DNA from: Clostridia bacterium
GTDB lineage: Bacteria; Bacillota; Clostridia; Oscillospirales; Acutalibacteraceae
Direction of reading: 5' to 3'
Assembly: GCA_900768035.1 (NCBI GenBank)
Contig: CAAGBH010000088.1
Span: 1-9,012, forward strand
Length of the DNA stretch: 9,012 bases
Shown here: piece by piece, positions 5,955 through 9,012 of the stretch
Position numbering within the stretch: position 1 is the stretch's first letter
Layout of the letters: every line of letters starts with the position of its first letter
Notes under the pieces: generated by a model
The model's input: the letters and a program-made list of their open reading frames with translations, nothing else
What the model was told of the DNA's origin: nothing
Databases searched by the model: none
Program-made: the position numbers and the translations under genes

Positions 5955-6542
5955 TTAATACTTTCTGTAACTGCCGATAACCTTACCCAAAACGGTTGGG
6001 TTTTCGGGATAAATGGGTGAAAAATCGGGGTTTTCGGGCATAAAAATTATCTTTTTATCTTTTATCAAAAGACGTTTAACTGTGGCTTCGTCGCCGTCCA
6101 TACCAACAACAATATCACCGCTTCTGCAAGGTGAATTTTTATCAGCAACTATAATGTCACCGTCAAGAATACCCGCATCTTTCATACTAAGCCCCACAAC
6201 CTTTAAGGCAAAAAGCCCGTCGGCATCCTTTGACGGATAGGGGATATAATCTTCAATTTCTTCAACTGCTAAAATGGGTTTACCTGCGGTAATTCTTCCC
6301 ACAAGCGGAACCATTGACGAATCATAACCTATATCAAGTTTGATTGCCCTTGAATATTTAGCGTCTCTTATTATGTAACCCTCATCTTCCAAAACGCCTA
6401 AAATGGCGTGAACAGTTGAGGTTGATTTGATACCTGTGTTATTACAGATTTCACGGACGGTCGGCGGAAAGCCACCCGACATTTGTTTGACTATATAATT
6501 ATAGACTTTTTGTTGGTTTTCACTGAGCGGTCTTTTTGACAT
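5955..6542 (-). CDS. lexA: LexA repressor (SOS response)
   Basis: LexA represses DNA-damage genes and inactivates itself when RecA filaments trigger self-cleavage. The 195 residues contain an N-terminal winged helix-turn-helix (about 1-65; FPPTVREICNNTGIKSTSTVH is the reader-helix area) and a C-terminal S24 peptidase domain. The cleavage site is Ala86-Gly87 in GRITAGKP, and the catalytic pair is Ser119 (VGLSMKDAG) and Lys156 (ATVKRL). All are intact, so it should be cleavable. The ATG at 6542 has GGAG about 8 nt upstream. A LexA box lies across the predicted start site (6558-6571), pointing to autoregulation. It leads the unit lexA-rnhA-mtaB. Upstream, TSUP gene 2 ends only 40 bp away with no terminator. 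Confidence 0.97.
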   Translation of the reverse strand: MSKRPLSENQQKVYNYIVKQMSGGFPPTVREICNNTGIKSTSTVHAILGVLEDEGYIIRDAKYSRAIKLDIGYDSSMVPLVGRITAGKPILAVEEIEDYIPYPSKDADGLFALKVVGLSMKDAGILDGDIIVADKNSPCRSGDIVVGMDGDEATVKRLLIKDKKIIFMPENPDFSPIYPENPTVLGKVIGSYRKY

Positions 6543-6557
6543 GGCAGTTTCTCCAAT

Positions 6558-6571
6558 CGAACATTTATTCG
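6558..6571. promoter_or_regulatory. LexA operator (SOS box)
   Basis: CGAACATTTATTCG matches the Gram-positive LexA box CGAACnnnnGTTCG at 9 of 10 fixed positions (A for G in the second half-site). It sits in a wider palindrome, ATCGAA...TTCGAT (6556-6573). It covers about +1 to +13 of the lexA transcript, where bound LexA would block initiation. It is the only such box I found. Confidence 0.85.
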
Positions 6572-6576
6572 ATTAC

Positions 6577-6605
6577 AGTATATCATTTTTCTTCGCCTTT
6601 TTCAA
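6577..6605 (-). promoter_or_regulatory. Promoter of lexA-rnhA-mtaB
   Basis: Minus strand: -35 TTGAAA (6600-6605), 17-nt spacer, -10 TATACT (6577-6582) preceded by TGA. That TGA (6583-6585) is also the stop codon of the upstream TSUP gene, so the -35 lies inside that gene's 3' end. The start site should be near 6570, inside the LexA box. Confidence 0.8.
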
Positions 6606-6966
6606 CAGTTTTTCGGTTTTTAGCAAAAATTTCACCTAAACCGATTAAAATTAAAAGTCCGCCGAAGATTTTTGTTGTTATTTCTCCGCCTAATAAATCG
6701 GTTAAAGTGAGTCCTATAACGGCACCAACAAGTCCCCATAAAGCGATTTTTACGGTGGTTTTCCATTTGATTTGTTTTTTTACGGTATAGATAATAACAG
6801 AAAGCAAACCTATGGGTATGAAAAACAGCAGATTAATACCTTGTGCTGTCAGTTGTTCGGTATCGGTGAAAAGTGACAGATATATTATAAGAACTGCACC
6901 GCCACCCAATCCCATAGAGCCGATAATTCCTGATAAAAGCCCTGCTAAAAGGGCTATAATAGTCAT
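6583..6966 (-). CDS. TSUP (TauE/SafE) family permease, half-length, second of pair
   Basis: A 127-residue membrane protein with about four hydrophobic segments (roughly 4-30, 43-63, 72-90, 98-114) and a charged C-terminal tail. The first segment has the GLGGG turn (19-23) found once in each half of TSUP proteins, and AQGINLLFFIPIGLLSV (41-57) is also typical of the repeat. TSUP permeases move small anions such as sulfite, sulfate or organosulfonates; the substrate cannot be read from this sequence. Full-length members have about 250 residues in two repeats, so this is one repeat. It overlaps the stop of the upstream half by ATGA, without a clear ribosome binding site of its own, so it depends on coupled translation. 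The two products probably pair in the membrane. The frame looks intact, not decayed. Confidence 0.85.
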   Translation of the reverse strand: MTIIALLAGLLSGIIGSMGLGGGAVLIIYLSLFTDTEQLTAQGINLLFFIPIGLLSVIIYTVKKQIKWKTTVKIALWGLVGAVIGLTLTDLLGGEITTKIFGGLLILIGLGEIFAKNRKTVEKGEEK

Positions 6967-7328
6967 TTTATTAGCAGGCGCACGCCTGCATAGACCATAA
7001 ATATACCGAATATCCGTTTAAGCCACAAGGGTGAGATTTTTTTGAGAAAATAAGTGCCTAAAACTGCACCCAAAAGCCCCGTCGGCACATATATAAGCGA
7101 TTCTTTAATTGTGACATATCCGTTTGACAGGTATAAAACCGCCGACAGAAGTGTTATAGGCAAAATTATGGCAATAGCATTAGAATGTGCCGATTTTTGT
7201 GAAAAACCTAATTTTTTTAAAAGCGGTACTGCAAGCATACCACCGCCTGCACCTAAAAGCCCGTTGACTATACCCATTGATATACCTGATACGGCGGTTA
7301 ATAATTTTTTATTTTTAATTTCTTTCAT
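6963..7328 (-). CDS. TSUP (TauE/SafE) family permease, half-length, first of pair
   Basis: A 121-residue membrane protein with about four hydrophobic segments (roughly 9-37, 50-70, 78-95, 101-119). It shows the TSUP repeat pattern: GISMGIVNGLLGAGGGMLAVPLL (15-37, with GAGGG at 26-30) and HSNAIAIILPITLLSA (48-63). Its layout mirrors the next gene, so together they make one usual-size two-repeat permease of about 248 residues. The start has AAGGGGA 4 nt upstream (7333-7339). Only a weak promoter-like sequence is seen in the short gap to the divergent gene. The substrate is unknown; sulfite or sulfonate export is only a family label. No sulfur-metabolism gene is nearby to help. Confidence 0.85.
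   Translation of the reverse strand: MKEIKNKKLLTAVSGISMGIVNGLLGAGGGMLAVPLLKKLGFSQKSAHSNAIAIILPITLLSAVLYLSNGYVTIKESLIYVPTGLLGAVLGTYFLKKISPLWLKRIFGIFMVYAGVRLLIK
6974..6989 (-). repeat. Hairpin in place of a ribosome binding site before TSUP gene 2
   Basis: GCAGGCG (6974-6980) and CGCCTGC (6983-6989) are perfect complements separated by 2 nt, giving a realistic 6-bp stem with a 4-nt loop. It lies 7 nt before the ATG of the second TSUP gene, where a ribosome binding site would be expected. A ribosome finishing the first gene would melt it. The stem is seen; the role in coupling is inferred. Confidence 0.5.
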
Positions 7329-7394
7329 AAAATCCCCTTGTTATTTTATCCTGAAAATCTAAAAGTAAACAAAATGTAAATTTTTAAAGGGTTG

Positions 7395-7423
7395 TTGAAA
7401 ATAATTTTAAAATATGTTAAAAT
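7395..7423 (+). promoter_or_regulatory. Promoter of the plus-strand membrane-anchored protein gene
   Basis: Plus strand: -35 TTGAAA (7395-7400), 17-nt spacer, -10 TAAAAT (7418-7423) preceded by TGT, an extended -10. Start expected near 7430, about 17 nt before the chosen ATG. This rules out the in-frame ATG at 7414, which would lie inside the promoter. Confidence 0.75.
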
Positions 7424-7446
7424 TAACCGTCGAAGGAAGTGTGGAA

Positions 7447-8163
7447 ATGTCAGAACGGAAAAATGATATTTTAGAAGAACAAAGAAGGGCACGCCAGCAG
7501 TTTTTGGAACTTAAAAAAATGCAACAGGGTGAGTTGGCGCCTGAGCCGAAACCAAGCGAAGTGGCGCTTGAGCCTAAAACTTTTAGCGAAAAGGTTAAAA
7601 ATTATTGGTATCATTTTAAATGGCATACAATAGCAACTATTTTTATGGCACTGATTATAACTGTTTTGACAGTTCAGTGTGTAAACAGGGAAAAATATGA
7701 TTTCAAAGTGGTTTACTTTGGATACAATGCAGTTTTAGATGTAAACCTTAAAAGCGCTGAGAAGTATTTGGAAAACTTTGCTACCGATATTGACGGTGAC
7801 GGTAACGTAAATGTGATGATTATTAATTGCAGTTTCGAGGAAAACTCAAATGTTAATTATCGCAACACCGTTCTGACTAAGGTTCAATCTATGATTGCCG
7901 CAGGCGATGATGCTATAATGTATATAGTAGACAGTAAGGCTGAGAAATATTTAAATGATATCTTTGGTGAGAACTTCTTTGATAAAGAGCCTAAAGCACT
8001 TTCTGAAAACTTTTATGAAAAAACCAAGGACGCTCAGTTTGGTTCTTTACCTGAGGGACTCAAAATTGCAAACCGAAAGGTTTCGGGAACTATGCTTGAA
8101 AAGGATAAAAATGCTCAAAGTGTTTTGAATGAATGTAAGGAAGTTTTGAAAAAAATAAAATAA
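7447..8163 (+). CDS. Membrane-anchored protein of unknown function
   Basis: I do not recognise this 238-residue protein. The first 58 residues are charged, with a likely short coiled coil (about 1-28, rich in E, R, K, Q) and a Pro/Glu stretch (31-44). One membrane segment follows at about 60-78 (TIATIFMALIITVLTVQCV). The basic residues before it suggest the N-terminus is inside and the roughly 160-residue C-terminal domain outside. That domain has DIDGDGNVNV (114-123), like the front of an EF-hand or dockerin calcium loop but lacking the acidic residue at position 12. The start is ATG 7447, with AAGGAAG 7 nt upstream; the longer frame from 7414 overlaps the -10. It is the only plus-strand gene, has its own promoter and terminator, and stands divergent from the TSUP pair. 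Calcium binding is only a guess from the motif. Confidence 0.8.
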   Translation: MSERKNDILEEQRRARQQFLELKKMQQGELAPEPKPSEVALEPKTFSEKVKNYWYHFKWHTIATIFMALIITVLTVQCVNREKYDFKVVYFGYNAVLDVNLKSAEKYLENFATDIDGDGNVNVMIINCSFEENSNVNYRNTVLTKVQSMIAAGDDAIMYIVDSKAEKYLNDIFGENFFDKEPKALSENFYEKTKDAQFGSLPEGLKIANRKVSGTMLEKDKNAQSVLNECKEVLKKIK

Positions 8164-8190
8164 GAGAGACGTTTCGTCTCTCTTATTTTT
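8161..8190. terminator. Bidirectional terminator between convergent genes
   Basis: TAAGAGAGACG (8161-8171) and CGTCTCTCTTA (8175-8185) form a perfect 11-bp stem with loop TTT. TTTTT follows on the plus strand (8186-8190), and TTTTATTTTT follows on the minus strand. It begins at the stop codon of the plus-strand gene and lies just after the stop of the PepSY lipoprotein gene, so it serves both. Confidence 0.92.
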
Positions 8191-8193
8191 TAT

Positions 8194-8874
8194 TTAGTCG
8201 TCAAATTCTTTTTCGTGTTTGATGATTTTTCCGTTTTCAGCGTTGATAGTATAATCATATTCATAACCGCCCGAACGGAAAGATATTTCATATTTCCAAA
8301 CACCGTCATCTTTTTCAAGTTCAACTTCATAACGGCTGATAGCGTTTGCTTTTAATCCGGCGTGGTTCAAAGCGGTCTCTTTTGCTTTTTCTTTTGTTAC
8401 AGTTGCTTTGGAAGAAGTTGCATTAGGTTTATCAACCGAGATTATCTTACCTGTTTTGGCGTTGATATCATAGTCGTAATCGTTTTTGCCGTGTTCAAAA
8501 GAAATGTCATAGAAAAGCACGCCTTTTTCACGGTCAAGTTCGATTTCAAGGTCACGGGCATCCGCCTTTTTAAGACCTGCATCTTTTAAAGCAATGCTTA
8601 AAGCCTTGTCCTTAGTGATTTGAGACGGCTCGCTTGAAGTCTTAGTTGACTGAGTTTTAGAAGAACTCGTCTGAGGAACGCTTTCTTTTTTGGGAGCGGT
8701 AGTATCTTTTTTAGATTCAGTTTTTTCTTGGGTGCTTTGAACGGAAGACTGGGCAGTGGGTTCACTTAGAGTATCGGTGTTCTCTTTTTCGCTGCCTATG
8801 TTGATATTTATGCTGCAGGCGGAGAGTAATAACGCAAATACGAGCGAAAGGGTTAATAATGATAGTTTTTTCAT
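8194..8874 (-). CDS. Lipoprotein with two PepSY domains
   Basis: A 226-residue exported lipoprotein. The signal peptide MKKLSLLTLSLVFALLLSAC ends in the lipobox LSAC with Cys20 as the lipidated residue. A low-complexity Ser/Thr/Lys/Gln linker (about 28-85) should hold the folded part away from the membrane. Two PepSY repeats follow (about 86-146 and 159-219). Each has a helix (DKALSIALKDAGL; EKAKETALNHAGL) and beta strands ending in DYDINAKTGKIIS or DYTINAENGKIIK. PepSY domains are common outside the membrane in Firmicutes and have been linked to protease inhibition and to sensing; no specific role can be assigned here. An AGGAGG site lies 8 nt before the ATG (8883-8888). No clear promoter is seen in the 36 bp between the start and the upstream terminator. 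Confidence 0.92.
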   Translation of the reverse strand: MKKLSLLTLSLVFALLLSACSININIGSEKENTDTLSEPTAQSSVQSTQEKTESKKDTTAPKKESVPQTSSSKTQSTKTSSEPSQITKDKALSIALKDAGLKKADARDLEIELDREKGVLFYDISFEHGKNDYDYDINAKTGKIISVDKPNATSSKATVTKEKAKETALNHAGLKANAISRYEVELEKDDGVWKYEISFRSGGYEYDYTINAENGKIIKHEKEFDD

Positions 8875-8909
8875 TTTTATTTCCTCCTGTAGTCGAAAGT
8901 TGTTATGTT

Positions 8910-8943
8910 AAAAAAGCAGGAAGACGGTTTGTCTTCCTGCTTT
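8910..8943 (-). terminator. Terminator of the rubrerythrin-like gene
   Basis: A perfect 13-bp stem, AAAGCAGGAAGAC (8913-8925) with GTCTTCCTGCTTT (8931-8943), has a 5-nt loop and is followed on the minus strand by T residues down to about 8910. It starts 8 bp after the stop of the partial gene at the right edge. It stands between that gene and the PepSY lipoprotein gene. Confidence 0.9.
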
Positions 8944-8951
8944 GCTTTTAA

Positions 8952-9012
8952 TTATTTAAAGTATCTTGCAAGAAGACCTTCAAATGCCTTACCGTGTCTA
9001 GCTTCATCACGA
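8952..9012 (-). CDS. Rubrerythrin-like protein, C-terminal end only
   Basis: Only the last 19 codons and the stop are inside the window; the start is beyond the right edge. The visible residues RDEARHGKAFEGLLARYFK match the C-terminal helix of clostridial rubrerythrin-family proteins, with the Glu and His of the EARH pattern as likely di-iron ligands. These proteins reduce hydrogen peroxide in anaerobes using NADH through rubredoxin-type electron carriers. Because the protein ends on the di-iron helix, no rubredoxin domain follows; any rubredoxin domain would have to be N-terminal, as in reverse rubrerythrin. The identity rests on 19 residues, so the family is likely but the subtype is open. 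Confidence 0.7.
   Translation of the reverse strand, partial: RDEARHGKAFEGLLARYFK

Noticed and set aside
6583..7328. TSUP pair as a single gene broken by a frameshift
   Set aside because: Each half has its own N-terminal GxGGG helix start and natural C-terminus, and the junction is a clean ATGA overlap. A split pair is the better reading, although a comparison with relatives would settle it.
7343..7372. Minus-strand promoter for the TSUP pair (TTGTTT, 18 nt, TAAAAT)
   Set aside because: Both hexamers are weak matches, the spacer is long and the TGn seen in the other promoters is missing. In such AT-rich sequence this could be chance, so I did not list it as a feature.
7414..7446. Longer N-terminus of the plus-strand membrane protein from ATG 7414
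   Set aside because: The ATG is inside the promoter (just before the -10 hexamer) and has no ribosome binding site; ATG 7447 has AAGGAAG at the right distance.
1..9012. CRISPR array, insertion sequence, prophage or defence system
   Set aside because: No regularly spaced repeats, transposase, integrase, nuclease-helicase or toxin-antitoxin genes are visible; gene content is housekeeping plus a few membrane proteins.

Overview
The window looks like chromosomal core sequence from an anaerobic, low-to-moderate GC Firmicute, probably a gut clostridium of the Oscillospiraceae/Ruminococcaceae kind. The reasons are the order ylxM-ffh-rpsP-khpA-rimM-trmD, a Gram-positive type LexA with a CGAAC-type operator, an HPr carrying both His15 and Ser46, AGGAGG-type ribosome binding sites, and the tail of a rubrerythrin. 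No integrase, transposase, phage gene, CRISPR array or insertion sequence is visible. All but one of the genes read on the minus strand.

Reading along the minus strand from the right end: (1) the last 19 codons of a rubrerythrin-like protein (8952-9012), then its terminator. (2) A lipoprotein with two PepSY domains (8194-8874), convergent with the single plus-strand gene, an unrecognised membrane-anchored protein (7447-8163); both end on one shared terminator. (3) Two half-length TauE/SafE-type (TSUP) permease genes overlapping by ATGA (6963-7328 and 6583-6966). (4) lexA, rnhA and mtaB, tightly packed behind a promoter with a LexA box at the start site. (5) ylxM, ffh, rpsP, khpA, rimM and trmD, a protein-targeting, ribosome-assembly and tRNA-methylation operon. 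(6) ptsH (HPr) as its own transcription unit. (7) The 5' half of a tRNA-Pro(GGG) cut by the left end.

The regulatory wiring is easy to read. Five promoters can be placed by eye, each with a TTGAnn -35, a 16-17 nt spacer and an extended -10 (TGnTATAAT or close variants). Neighbouring units are packed so closely that terminators touch or overlap the next promoter: the mtaB terminator contains the -35 of the ylxM-ffh promoter, the ptsH terminator abuts the tRNA-Pro promoter, and the TGA stop of the second TSUP gene forms the TGn of the lexA promoter.

I see no clearly new biological system. The observations most worth a second look are the terminator/promoter overlap before ylxM, the probable SOS control of rnhA and mtaB through lexA, the split TSUP permease, the paired palindromes between khpA and rimM, the missing rplS after trmD, and the unrecognised membrane-anchored protein with an aspartate-rich calcium-loop-like motif.
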